From NCBI GenBank assembly GCA_026400835.1, contig JAPLOA010000050.1, forward strand, positions 62,001 to 126,000: a stretch of 64,000 nt of DNA, in the 5' to 3' direction. The position numbers and the translations under genes are program-made. Origin of the DNA: Planctomycetales bacterium. Its GTDB lineage: Bacteria > Planctomycetota > Planctomycetia > Planctomycetales > Planctomycetaceae. Position 1 is the first letter of the stretch. Each line of letters begins with the position of its first letter. Under the pieces are notes generated by a model that did not search any database, had not been told where the DNA came from, and worked only from the letters and a program-made list of their open reading frames with translations. Positions 8,724-18,047 of this stretch are shown piece by piece.

Positions 8724-10187
8724 GTGTTGCGCGCTTGCTTGACGTGTCTGTCGTTTCTCGCTTTTGTCTTCACTAACGTTCTGGCCGATGACCCCTCGCA
8801 ATCACCTCGCCTGACTCCTCTGGTCCAGGTGATTCAGAGCATCGAACCGGCCGTTGTTGCGCTGTTTACGCCGGTGGACAATCAGATCATTTCGGGAAGT
8901 GGCACGATTATTCATGAGGATGGCTATGTGCTCACCAACAATCATGTGTTGCCGGCCACTGAAGGTTTTGCGCTGTTGCCGAAGTCGAGACCGATTCGAT
9001 TTCGAGTTGTGGGCCGCGTCCCGGAGTCGGATATCGCCATCGTTCGACTGCTTGACGTTAAGACTCCCATGGCTATCGTTCCGATCGGACGCAGTGCGGA
9101 TCTGATGAATGGAGAGACCGTTGTTGTGGCTGGAAATCCCGGCGGTCGCGGGACGGTTTACACATCCGGCATTGTCAGCTCGAAGTCCGTTCTTGAAGGC
9201 GGTCCGAATGCGTTGGTGATGACAAACTACGAGAACTCGCGACGCGATGACTTCATTCAATTTGATGCGGCAAGTAACCGAGGCAACTCGGGAGGGCCAT
9301 TGGTGAATATGGATGGTCGAGTCATCGGGATCGTCTCTGCAGTCGTGAATGGAGAACAGAATGTGGGCCTCGCGATTCCGATCGATCGCGTGCTGCGGCA
9401 GTTTGAGCAGATGCTTGAGCCGGAGTTGTATCATCAGAAATCGACCGGGTTGAAGATCCAGCCACTGGCCAGTGGGGTTTTTGTGGAGACTGTTCAGGAG
9501 GGATCCGCTGCAGCCACGGCCGGATTGCTCTCAGGGGATGTCATCCAGTCGGTCAATGGGACTTCGCTGCGACATGTTGGCGACTGGTTTCTTTCCCTGG
9601 ACGAACTGTTGCCCGCATCAGAGCCGTTGAATTTGGTTGTGCAACGTGGAGCCGAAAACGTCACAATCAAAGTGCAGCCTCTGGAAATGCCGCCGCTGCC
9701 GGCAGTGGAAGTGAAGTCGGTCGAGCTCGGCTTGAAGTATTCATTCCATCACGGCAAGTTTAATCAGGTTCCGGATTTCTCCTCGATTCCCACGGAGCGC
9801 AGCGGCGTAACTTCTTCACTGGGGGGACTCATGAAGGAGATCAATCAGACGCGTGAGGATTATTTTGCGATCCGGTTTGCGGGCTACCTGAAAATCAAGT
9901 CTGACGGGTTGTATCGTCTTATTCTTGTTTCCGACGATGGCAGTCGCCTGTTTCTGCACGACAGACTGGCGATCGATCATGACGGAAATCACCCCCCCAA
10001 ACCTGCGAGTCGAGTTGTGCGTTTTAAAAGTGGTCTGCATCCGTTGACCATTGAGTTCTTCGAGGGAAACGGAGATCAGCGGCTGGAACTGTTTATTGAA
10101 GAGTGCGATAGCCGTGAGTCCGTGTCACTCAGGCCAACTCGGGAAGTCACGGCTGATGAGTTCCTGCACGACGCTGCAGAGAAGTGA
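8724..10187 (+). CDS. Periplasmic HtrA-like serine protease with PDZ and PA14 domains
   Basis: 487 aa, GTG start, signal peptide ending near VLADD. Residues of about 30-235 form a trypsin-like Deg/HtrA protease with a complete triad: His in LTNNHV (about 73), Asp in ESDIAIV (about 103) and Ser in GNSGGPLV (about 189). A PDZ domain follows (about 245-315, with SGDVIQSVNG). Residues of about 335-455 form a PA14-type beta-barrel (DYFAIRFAGYLKI, SDDGSRLFL, GLHPLTIEFFEG), a carbohydrate-binding module rarely attached to HtrA. A role in cell-surface protein quality control, targeted to a glycan, is inferred. GAGGGATGG lies upstream of the start. Confidence 0.9.
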   Translation: MLRACLTCLSFLAFVFTNVLADDPSQSPRLTPLVQVIQSIEPAVVALFTPVDNQIISGSGTIIHEDGYVLTNNHVLPATEGFALLPKSRPIRFRVVGRVPESDIAIVRLLDVKTPMAIVPIGRSADLMNGETVVVAGNPGGRGTVYTSGIVSSKSVLEGGPNALVMTNYENSRRDDFIQFDAASNRGNSGGPLVNMDGRVIGIVSAVVNGEQNVGLAIPIDRVLRQFEQMLEPELYHQKSTGLKIQPLASGVFVETVQEGSAAATAGLLSGDVIQSVNGTSLRHVGDWFLSLDELLPASEPLNLVVQRGAENVTIKVQPLEMPPLPAVEVKSVELGLKYSFHHGKFNQVPDFSSIPTERSGVTSSLGGLMKEINQTREDYFAIRFAGYLKIKSDGLYRLILVSDDGSRLFLHDRLAIDHDGNHPPKPASRVVRFKSGLHPLTIEFFEGNGDQRLELFIEECDSRESVSLRPTREVTADEFLHDAAEK

Positions 10188-10437
10188 TTGCAAGTTCAAC
10201 ATTTCCCATCAAACGTTCAGATTGCCGCCCGTGTCGCTTTAAGGCTTGCGGGAGTTTGCTCAGAATCTGCCACTCGACGTATACGGCCGTGCTGTAGGAC
10301 GTCGTGCCACTCTCTGGCCTGCAACAGCGATTGGAACAGAGGTCGTTCAGCCTGCGTTGTTTGCTCAGGCGGAATCGCGAAAATCGATCACGACGAGCTA
10401 TCGACTACGAATTATCTGACCGTGAGAGTCATTGACG

Positions 10438-11448
10438 ATGCAAAATCAGGCCCCTGTTGTGGAAATCCATGAACTCTCCAAGCACTACGGAGAATTCGTC
10501 GCTCTGGACAATCTGTCGCTGACTTTGAATCGAGGCAGTATCCTTGGGTTCATCGGTCCGAACGGAGCTGGCAAGACAACCACGATTCGCATTCTCGTTG
10601 GGCTGTCCCGACCGACTTCCGGGTATGCTCGCATTGGAGGGTCGGACTGTGTTCGCGAGCTGGCGAAAGTTCGCCGCCTTGTGGGTTATATGCCCGACAA
10701 GTTCGGTTCCTACGACAACATGCGTGTTCGGGAGTATCTCGATTTCTTCGGAGCCGCCTTCGGGATTTCTCGTCGCGAACGTCAGAAACGCGTGGCTGAG
10801 GTACTGGAGTTAACAAACGCCACATGGATGCAGGACCGTTATGTGGAAAGTCTGAGCCACGGTATGCAGCAGCGAGTGGGCATCGCCAGAACTTTGCTGC
10901 ACAATCCGGAAGTGCTGATCCTGGACGAACCCGCGAATGGGTTGGACCCGGAAGCTCGCATTGAAATGCGAACGATTCTGCTGAGACTGGCGGCGGAAGG
11001 ACGCACGCTGATTGTCACGAGTCACATTCTCCCGGAGTTGGCGCGAATATGTGATCGAATTGCGATTGTTGCTGGCGGCAAATTGCGAGCCGTCGGGACA
11101 CTTCAGGAAGTGACTCGTGAGCTGTCCCAACGTCGGACGATTGAGATTCAGTTTCTGAATTCCGCGACCATCGCCGCCGCGGCTGGACGCCTTCGTCCAA
11201 TGCTCGAGCATGACGCAGAGATAACCGTCTCAGAAACCGAGTCCATCATCCGTTGTCGGACCGCCGCCAATGACGAGAAATTGACCGAACTGCTTCGGCA
11301 TCTGATTTCCTCTGGAGACCTGGTTTCACAGTTCCGCGAAGTTGCCGGAGATCTGGAAGAGGCGTTCGTTTCGGCAGCACGCGAAGCAGAGGCGGAGCGG
11401 ACAGAAAAGGCTGCCGCGAAAGCTCCGGCGGCTGAGGTGGCTCGATGA
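10438..11448 (+). CDS. ABC exporter ATP-binding protein
   Basis: 336 aa from ATG 10438 (a TTG two codons earlier is less likely). Canonical nucleotide-binding domain: Walker A GPNGAGKTT (about 40), signature LSHGMQQRV, Walker B VLILDEPANGLDP, switch His in TSHI. The DrrA/CcmA-like arrangement and a C-terminal extension of about 110 residues, ending in an Ala/Glu/Lys tail, are typical of ABC-2 exporters. It overlaps the permease gene by four bases (ATGA), so the pair is translationally coupled. Substrate unknown. Confidence 0.93.
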   Translation: MQNQAPVVEIHELSKHYGEFVALDNLSLTLNRGSILGFIGPNGAGKTTTIRILVGLSRPTSGYARIGGSDCVRELAKVRRLVGYMPDKFGSYDNMRVREYLDFFGAAFGISRRERQKRVAEVLELTNATWMQDRYVESLSHGMQQRVGIARTLLHNPEVLILDEPANGLDPEARIEMRTILLRLAAEGRTLIVTSHILPELARICDRIAIVAGGKLRAVGTLQEVTRELSQRRTIEIQFLNSATIAAAAGRLRPMLEHDAEITVSETESIIRCRTAANDEKLTELLRHLISSGDLVSQFREVAGDLEEAFVSAAREAEAERTEKAAAKAPAAEVAR

Positions 11449-13109
11449 ATGGTTGCCTGATTATTATTGAACGAGAACTTCTGGCACTGCTTCGCAGCGG
11501 AAGAACTTTAGCAATCCTGCTGGCGGTTTCGATCGCCTTTTCCTTCATCGTATTTCTGAAATGGCCTTCGAGCGGTATTGTGGATCTGGATGGAGCAAAG
11601 GGCCGTGAAGTCTTCGCGTGGCTGACCTATGCCATGCTGGCTGCGGCGATCCTGATTGTACCTGTTTTCCCGTCGACATCTTTGGTCACCGAAGTACGCC
11701 GGCGAACTCTGGAGTTGCTTCTGAATTCTCCACTTTCGCGAACGTCGATCTACCTTGGCAAAGCGCTGGCGATGCTGGGATTTGTCATGCTGCTGCTGTT
11801 TGCGACGCTTCCCGCTTTGACATGCTGTTATCTGATGGGAGGACTCTCATTTACCGACGATGTTCTGAAGCTCTACTTATTTCTGACGTTGGTGTCTCTG
11901 CAGTTGATTGTGATTGGACTCCTGGTTGGAACTTATTGCCGCAGCACCGAATCTGCGTTGCGATGGAGTTATGGCGTCACGTTTGCGATGACCATTGTCC
12001 CCTGGTTTCCGGATGCCTTGTTTCCGGGTGGAACCAGTCCGATCGCTCAAGGTTGCCAGTTGCTCAAGCTCATTTCACCGATCCCGGCCCTGATGAAAAT
12101 GCTGAATCAAAGCTCCGTCGGTGGTTCCGGTTTGATGGAATCACGGGATCCGGTGCTGTGGTATGTCGGTTTTGCCACGCTGTTTATCGTGGTGGGAAGT
12201 GTCGTCTGTATTCTGCGACTCAGTCATTCCCTGTTGGATCGTTCGCGATCTCAGGGATTCATCACTGACGATCAGGACCAGTGGGTTCGTGCCAGTCGTC
12301 GAGTTTTGTTTCTGGTTGATCCTCAGCGACGCTCGGCTGGTATTCCGCCGTTTGTTAATCCGGTCATGGTGAAAGAATTCCAGTGTCGACAGTTTGGCCG
12401 CATGCACTGGCTGCTGAGATTGGTCGCCGGCTGTGCTGTTCTGTCATTGTTACTGACGCTGGCGTCAGCTCAGGGAACCGAATCGCGAGGGGTAGAATAT
12501 ACCGGAGCTCTCATCATCGTGTTGCAGGTGGCGTTGATTGTCCTGCTGACTCCCGGCCTGGCCTCCGGAATGATTGCCGGGGAAATGGAAGGCGGCAGTT
12601 GGAATCTTTTGCGAGTGACCCCTTTGACTCCGGGCCGAATTTTGCGAGGTAAGCTGATCAGTGTTGTCCTGACACTCGCACTTCTGTTATGCGCTACGCT
12701 GCCGGGCTATGCGGTCATTATGTTGATCAAACCGACGCTGCAGCAACAGGTGGTGCAGGTTTTGATTTGCCTGATCCTGGCTGCGGTTCTGTCGATGCTG
12801 GTCAGCGCGACTGTCAGTAGTTTTTTCAGAAAGACGGCGGTTGCGACAACAGTCTCCTATGGATGTCTGGTCGCGATCTTTGGCGGAACCATGCTGATCT
12901 GGATGAATCGTGAGGCACCGTTTGGCTTTGGTTTCGTGCAGCAGGCACTGCGGCTGAATCCAATGGCGGCAGCCCTGAATGCGATGCAGGCTGCTGGATT
13001 TGAGTCTTATGACCTGATTCCTTCCAGTTGGTGGATCACGGGGATTACCAGCATCGTGCTGTTGGTGATTCTGTACTTCCAAACGCTGCGACTAACGCGA
13101 CCGGACTAG
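11445..13109 (+). CDS. ABC-2 type permease, two-lobe
   Basis: 554 aa, about 12 hydrophobic segments in two halves separated by a hydrophilic stretch at about residues 265-310. Each half has the ABC-2 pattern: a cytoplasmic lead-in, then an EVRRRTLELLLNSPLS- or EMEGGSWNLLRVTPLT-type sequence after the second helix. Both halves thus look homologous, giving a fused dimer of permeases. It partners the preceding ATPase. The periplasmic HEAT-repeat protein begins 56 bases later and may belong to the same transcript. Substrate cannot be told from sequence. Confidence 0.9.
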   Translation: MNGCLIIIERELLALLRSGRTLAILLAVSIAFSFIVFLKWPSSGIVDLDGAKGREVFAWLTYAMLAAAILIVPVFPSTSLVTEVRRRTLELLLNSPLSRTSIYLGKALAMLGFVMLLLFATLPALTCCYLMGGLSFTDDVLKLYLFLTLVSLQLIVIGLLVGTYCRSTESALRWSYGVTFAMTIVPWFPDALFPGGTSPIAQGCQLLKLISPIPALMKMLNQSSVGGSGLMESRDPVLWYVGFATLFIVVGSVVCILRLSHSLLDRSRSQGFITDDQDQWVRASRRVLFLVDPQRRSAGIPPFVNPVMVKEFQCRQFGRMHWLLRLVAGCAVLSLLLTLASAQGTESRGVEYTGALIIVLQVALIVLLTPGLASGMIAGEMEGGSWNLLRVTPLTPGRILRGKLISVVLTLALLLCATLPGYAVIMLIKPTLQQQVVQVLICLILAAVLSMLVSATVSSFFRKTAVATTVSYGCLVAIFGGTMLIWMNREAPFGFGFVQQALRLNPMAAALNAMQAAGFESYDLIPSSWWITGITSIVLLVILYFQTLRLTRPD

Positions 13110-13165
13110 TGAATTGTCAGCCAGACTCGCACCTCAATTCATGATTGACAGAGCACCATTGAACT

Positions 13166-15019
13166 ATGAAACCACGAAATCTCATCCTGTTTCTCGCAGG
13201 CTATAGTGTTCTTCTGTCGCCGTATGCATCGGCGTTGCAGCCGCCTGTTCCAGCGCCGGAGCGCAATGTGCTGGTGGCACCGAATCCGGATTATTCACCT
13301 CAAGGAGGATTCTTCGGTACGATTTCGCTGTCCCCGATTGTCAGGTATCAGAATCTTCCGATGCGGATGCATCTCGATCCATTGATTCCTGCCCCTGTCG
13401 CAGTGCAGGAGCTGGATAGTCGACTGATACCACTCTGGGATCGCATGTTGCGAGAAGGGACTGATCCGGAGCTGGTTGAGGTTGCAGCGCAGTCGTTGGC
13501 GCGTGTCGCCGAGATGAAGCTGGCGGATATCCAGCCGGCCGAGAAGTCTCTGCAGGCACTGGCTGAGAACTCTCAGAATCAGCGTATTCGGTATGCGGCC
13601 GGCACGGCTTTGGCGATTGGCGATTTGCAGTCATCCGCGCCGCTGTTGATTAAGCTGGCCGAGGCAGGCAACGATGCTCAGCGGCTTCGAATTGAACCCT
13701 CGCTGATTCGATGGAAAACGGCGGCAGCACTGGAGTTATGGAGAGCTCGACTTCTCGATGCATCGACCACGATAGTGTCGTTTCAACTTGCGACTGAAGG
13801 TCTGGTGTCTGTGAATCATGGGGAGTCTGTTGAAGTGCTGCTGAGCATCACGGCAGATCCTGCCGGGACGTATTCGAAGCGTATGGCCGCTGCGAGGGCT
13901 GCGGCGATTCTGTCATCTGACCGGGCATTTTCAGCGGCCGAACCCTTGAGTGGTGGCAGTGTTCAGGATCGCATGCTGGCGCTGGCGTTGTTGAACACGG
14001 AGAAACCCGAGTCCCTCGTGAAAGCGGCAACTTTGTGTGCTGATAGTTCCGACGGCGTTGCTTCGGTGGCGTGGCAGCAGGTCTTCGATGGTGATTCAGA
14101 GTTGTTACTGAATCATCTGGAGACCGGCCGGAAGCATCGTGATGCTCAGGTGCGAATGACGGCTGCAAGAACCATGAGAGTGTGGCCGAATTCCGATCGC
14201 GCAAAATGGTTGCAGGAACTGCTCAGTGATATTCACATTGAGGTGCGAAATGTTGCTCGAACGATGCTTGTTCTGGTTTCTGCCGAGCATCCTGAACTGA
14301 AAGAACAGATTGTTGCTCAGGCAGCCGCGATTCTGAAACCTGAATCAGCAGATTGGCAGGGGATGGAGCAGAGCCTTCTTGTGCTGGCACAGCTTCAGGC
14401 GACGCAATTTTCAGCGACAGCTTTTGCACTGCTGGGTCACGCCAGAGATGAAGTTGTCGTCACGGCAGCATGGCTGATTCAGTTGTTTCCTGATGACGCC
14501 ATACGTGGTCAGGTGCAAACTGAGATCGAACAGTGCGAGGAGAAATTAAGTCGCGGAGAAACTCTGCAGAATGATATCTCATTGCGAGAAATGATGCTTT
14601 TGCAGTATGCCGGGCTGGTTCGATTGAGGGAGCTGCAACCGATCATGGAACAACAGTTTTCCAAATCAGCTCGGGGATCCCCTGAGAAACGTGCGTCCGC
14701 CTTATGGGCGCTGGCAGTCATCCATGAAAAGACAGCCAACGAGCAACTCGCGAAGAAGTACGAAGAGCGAATTCAGGATCGTAATTCAATGCCGCCCGAA
14801 AGTCTGCCTGTTCGACGCAGTTCGGTGATGGCGCTGGGGCTACTTCGTTACGGGAATTCGATGCCAGTGCTCATGGAAGCCTACAAAGTTGATCCGCTGG
14901 ATTCTGGAATCCCGGACACAGTTCGCTGGGTCTTTCCGTTGCTGGGACAGCCAATGCTGCCGGAAATCCCCTCTCCTGAAAATGGGGTCGGTGGTTGGCG
15001 AATTACGCCGGTCGATTAA
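13166..15019 (+). CDS. Exported HEAT-repeat-like protein
   Basis: 617 aa with an N-terminal signal peptide (LILFLAGYSVLLSPYASA). After a Pro-rich stretch the protein is a run of alpha-helical hairpins rich in Ala/Leu, for example RIRYAAGTALAIGDL, QVRMTAARTMRVW and IEVRNVARTMLVLVSAEHPEL, consistent with HEAT/armadillo-type repeats used for protein-protein contacts. No enzyme motif. It follows the ABC exporter genes closely, so a role in assembling or regulating that system is possible but unproven. It faces the convergent ATPase gene. Confidence 0.75.
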   Translation: MKPRNLILFLAGYSVLLSPYASALQPPVPAPERNVLVAPNPDYSPQGGFFGTISLSPIVRYQNLPMRMHLDPLIPAPVAVQELDSRLIPLWDRMLREGTDPELVEVAAQSLARVAEMKLADIQPAEKSLQALAENSQNQRIRYAAGTALAIGDLQSSAPLLIKLAEAGNDAQRLRIEPSLIRWKTAAALELWRARLLDASTTIVSFQLATEGLVSVNHGESVEVLLSITADPAGTYSKRMAAARAAAILSSDRAFSAAEPLSGGSVQDRMLALALLNTEKPESLVKAATLCADSSDGVASVAWQQVFDGDSELLLNHLETGRKHRDAQVRMTAARTMRVWPNSDRAKWLQELLSDIHIEVRNVARTMLVLVSAEHPELKEQIVAQAAAILKPESADWQGMEQSLLVLAQLQATQFSATAFALLGHARDEVVVTAAWLIQLFPDDAIRGQVQTEIEQCEEKLSRGETLQNDISLREMMLLQYAGLVRLRELQPIMEQQFSKSARGSPEKRASALWALAVIHEKTANEQLAKKYEERIQDRNSMPPESLPVRRSSVMALGLLRYGNSMPVLMEAYKVDPLDSGIPDTVRWVFPLLGQPMLPEIPSPENGVGGWRITPVD

Positions 15020-15122
15020 AGATCCTGAGTATGTTCTGTGCGCGGCCCCAATTCATGCTTCCCGACGAATAGTTCCGCATGGGCCACGAACACGTTGTAG
15101 ATCGCCTGATTCTCGAGCCGGT

Positions 15123-15806
15123 TCAGGGGAGAGATGTTTCGGGCTGGACGGCCTCAAGGAACTGTGTAAACGGAACGATTCGTTCAAAATGCGGCAACAG
15201 AGAATGATCGTGAGTCACCATGATCAGGGTCGCATTGGCGCGGGAAGATTCCTCCAGCAGCAGTTGCACGATCCGTTCGGAGTTCACAGGGTCGAGGTTC
15301 CCGGTTGGCTCATCAGCCAGGATAATTCGTGGCGACAACAACAGTGCTCGACAGATCGCAACTCGCTGACGTTCTCCCTGAGATAATAGCGTGATCGATC
15401 GCTGCTGCAGCGGCTTTAGTCCGCAGGAGTTCAGTAGCTCTTCCGCGCGACGTCGCAGATCCGCAGTTAATGAGATTGAGGGATGAATACGGCACGGAAG
15501 CAGGACATTCTCCACCACATTCAGATACTCGATGAGCTGGAAATCCTGAAACACCATGCCAATGTTTCGCAGTCGAAAGAGGCGTCGTTCAGAATCATTG
15601 AGCGTATGCACCGCAGTGTCTGCGATCGTGATGCGGCCTGAGGGAACAGGCAGGATTCCGGCCATGAGATTCAGCAGAGTTGTCTTGCCGGAACCACTGG
15701 GGCCGATGATGACCACCGACTTTTCGGAAGTGAACTGCAGTTCCGGAATCTTCAGGGAAAACTGTCCGTCGGCGTAAGCGAATTGAAGATCATGAATTGA
15801 GATCAT
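15123..15806 (-). CDS. Orphan ABC ATPase, LolD/MacB-like
   Basis: 227 aa from ATG 15806. Complete ATPase: Walker A GPSGSGKTT, Q-loop MVFQDF, signature LSQGERQRV, Walker B IILADEPTGNLDP, switch His in VTHD. The EPTGNLDP form is typical of the FtsE/LolD/MacB group, whose partners are MacB-fold permeases acting in lipoprotein release, cell division or peptide export. No such permease lies within reach on this strand, so it must pair with a protein encoded elsewhere. A start at 15839 adds 11 unconvincing residues. Confidence 0.88.
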   Translation of the reverse strand: MISIHDLQFAYADGQFSLKIPELQFTSEKSVVIIGPSGSGKTTLLNLMAGILPVPSGRITIADTAVHTLNDSERRLFRLRNIGMVFQDFQLIEYLNVVENVLLPCRIHPSISLTADLRRRAEELLNSCGLKPLQQRSITLLSQGERQRVAICRALLLSPRIILADEPTGNLDPVNSERIVQLLLEESSRANATLIMVTHDHSLLPHFERIVPFTQFLEAVQPETSLP

Positions 15807-15940
15807 ATGCTGACGGCAATCGTGAAGGGTCCGAAGCAAAAAATCGGCTCATGCCTGTGGCGGACAAAACGAGAAACGTTGGATTCTGGAGATTGTAGAG
15901 CAGACACCTTGAATCCTCAGCCAAAGCAGGAAAGTTTCTG

Positions 15941-16408
15941 ATGTCATCGAAGGTCTCACCGATTCCCGGCGGGTATCACAGTGTTACTCCGTATTTGCTG
16001 ATAGGAGGCGCTGGTGCAGCGATCGATTTTTACATACGGGCGTTTGACGCGGTTGAGATACTGCGGCTTACGGCACCGGATGGTCGCATTGGACACGCGG
16101 AGATTCGGATCGGCGATTCTCACCTGATGTTGGCCGACGAGCACCCGGAAATGGATTTTCTGGGACCTCAAAGTCGCGGTGGCACTTGTGTCACGATGCA
16201 TCTTTACGTGGCCGATGCCGATGCCGTTTTTGCTCGCGCCATCGCCGCCGGAGCAAAAGAACTGAGGCCTCTTTGTGATCAGTTTTATGGCGATCGAAGC
16301 GGAGCCGTGACCGATCCGTGGGGCCATGTGTGGTCGATTGCTTCGCGAGTGGAAGAGATCACCTCAGACGAAATTCAGCGTCGATTTCAGGAACTTTACG
16401 GTGACTGA
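15941..16408 (+). CDS. VOC superfamily protein, PhnB-like
   Basis: 155 aa glyoxalase/bleomycin-resistance fold. PhnB-type landmarks: TPYLLIGGAGAAIDFYIRAF, GHAEIRIGDSHLMLADE, CVTMHLYVADADAVFARA and DPWGHVWSIASRVE. Members bind small ligands, sometimes with a metal; the physiological substrate is not known for this group. CAGGAAAG lies seven bases before the ATG. The next gene begins 54 bases downstream on the same strand. Confidence 0.9.
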   Translation: MSSKVSPIPGGYHSVTPYLLIGGAGAAIDFYIRAFDAVEILRLTAPDGRIGHAEIRIGDSHLMLADEHPEMDFLGPQSRGGTCVTMHLYVADADAVFARAIAAGAKELRPLCDQFYGDRSGAVTDPWGHVWSIASRVEEITSDEIQRRFQELYGD

Positions 16409-16462
16409 CGCGTGATCTTCGCCTTCGTGATACGTCCCCTGCCCCTAGTCGACGGTTATAAA

Positions 16463-17776
16463 ATGAGCACCGAAGTTGTTCAACGAAGGAAACGCTCTCG
16501 CGGCCGGGTGTGGCTGTTTCGTTGCGTCATGTTGCTGTTCGTCTACGGCGTCATTGAGCTTATCGCAGTTGGTGCGATGAGAGTAACTCATGAGAGTGGC
16601 TCGGTGTCGATGTTGCATCTGTGGCAGAAGGACGTAGCCTCGGGCGAAAATGTTTCCGATGGTGCTTTTGAGACGATTCATCCATATCTTGGATGGGTTC
16701 ACAATCCTCAAAACCCCGGTGCGGAGAATGTTGGGAGTCGCAAAACGCCCGTCAACCATCTTGGATTTCGTGACGATGGAGAGAGCGTTTATCATCGAAA
16801 AGACGACGTGTTTATCGTTGGGATTGCTGGTGGCTCCGTCGCATTTCAGTTTTCGTGGGCAGCAGAAGAACTTCTGAAGCAGAAGCTCGCCGATCATCCT
16901 CGTGTTCGGGGGCGCCGAATACAGTTTGTGCGTTTGGCATTGTCGGGATACAAACAGCCTCAGCAACTGTTCGCGTACTCCTACCTGACAGCGCTGGGGG
17001 CCGAGTTTGACTTGATCATCAACATCGATGGCTTCAATGAAGCCGTACTGGGGATTGAGGAAAACGCAATCTCGAATACCGCGTTGAGTTATCCTCGTTC
17101 ATGGCATGCCCGGTCAATTGTCATCGCTGATCCTCGCAAGTCCGCCGATTCGGCTCGTCTGCTTAATCTGAGGGCGAAGCGTCAGGCGATGGCCCGAGAT
17201 ATTCTCGCGTCGCCGTTGAACTGGTCTCCCCTGATGAATCTGGTTTGGTATTTCAGGGACCAGAAGGCTCACAATGAGTTGGCAGACCTTGGACTGGAAG
17301 TATCGAGGTCGAACCGATCAAGCTTTATCCATCATGGCCCCGCCAATTCAAACTCGAAAGCTGCGGTTGAGGACGAGGCCGTTGCAATTTGGCAGCGGTG
17401 TTCTTTGGCAATGCATAAACTTTGCCGGGCTAATGGAACTCTGTATCTTCACGTTCTGCAACCCAACCAATATGTCCCGGATTCCAAGCCTTTAACGGAG
17501 TTTGAGAAGGAAAAGTGCATTGATCCGGGCGGTTCCGTGGACATGACTGTCAAGGCTTTGTTCCCCCGACTCATTGAACAGGGCCGGAAAATGGGGGCGG
17601 ACGGATTGGCCTTCAGCGACCAAACCCAGGTGTTTTCCGCAGTCACGGAATCCCTTTACGTGGATCCGTGGTGCCATTTCAACGAGGAAGGCAACAGATT
17701 GCTGTGCGAGGCCATCGTGCCGGAGATTCTCCGGCTTCTGGATCAGCAACAATCCGGCCAAATCGAAGAAAGGTGA
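16463..17776 (+). CDS. Membrane-anchored SGNH/GDSL-like hydrolase
   Basis: 437 aa from ATG 16463. A basic N-terminus precedes one transmembrane helix (VMLLFVYGVIELIAVGAM, about 20-37), so the body is periplasmic. The soluble part has a degenerate SGNH pattern seen in planctomycete and exopolysaccharide-associated hydrolases: GIAGGSVAFQ at the nucleophile position, INIDGFNE at the position of the Asn block, and DPWCHFNEEGNRLL supplying the Asp-x-x-His block. An acyl or O-acetyl esterase/transferase on a polysaccharide is a fair inference. An earlier GTG at 16412 would add 17 residues that look non-coding. Confidence 0.72.
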   Translation: MSTEVVQRRKRSRGRVWLFRCVMLLFVYGVIELIAVGAMRVTHESGSVSMLHLWQKDVASGENVSDGAFETIHPYLGWVHNPQNPGAENVGSRKTPVNHLGFRDDGESVYHRKDDVFIVGIAGGSVAFQFSWAAEELLKQKLADHPRVRGRRIQFVRLALSGYKQPQQLFAYSYLTALGAEFDLIINIDGFNEAVLGIEENAISNTALSYPRSWHARSIVIADPRKSADSARLLNLRAKRQAMARDILASPLNWSPLMNLVWYFRDQKAHNELADLGLEVSRSNRSSFIHHGPANSNSKAAVEDEAVAIWQRCSLAMHKLCRANGTLYLHVLQPNQYVPDSKPLTEFEKEKCIDPGGSVDMTVKALFPRLIEQGRKMGADGLAFSDQTQVFSAVTESLYVDPWCHFNEEGNRLLCEAIVPEILRLLDQQQSGQIEER

Positions 17777-18047
17777 ACTTTTCGGTTCGGGCAGGCTCTT
17801 CCAGTTTGTGTGATTCGGGTGAATCTGCCCAAAATCAGGATCGAATGCGGACCGGCAGAAACATACACTACGACTCAGGAAACGCATCGTTCTGCGCGTG
17901 ATGCACGTGGGAGCAACGTCCGAAGAATGGGGTACGGCGTTTCAGACGTTCGAAATTCGTCGTATTTCCACTGCGGAAATCACGACATCCGACTGAAAAA
18001 GTCGGGTTCTTTGTCCAATTGAACACTAAGAAGTAAGGGTCACGACG
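17777..18047 (+). promoter_or_regulatory. Leader of the acetolactate synthase gene
   Basis: The region ends in two small hairpins: TTTCC/GGAAA around 17965-17979 and CCGACT-GAAAA-AGTCGG at 17989-18005, followed by GTTCTTTGTCC. The second resembles a weak terminator about 40 bases before the TTG start. An attenuation-like role is possible, but no leader peptide rich in Leu/Val/Ile codons is evident. Confidence 0.3.

Noticed and set aside
17810-18022. Possible leader peptide gene upstream of ilvB
   Set aside because: 70 codons without a run of branched-chain amino acid codons and without a ribosome site.
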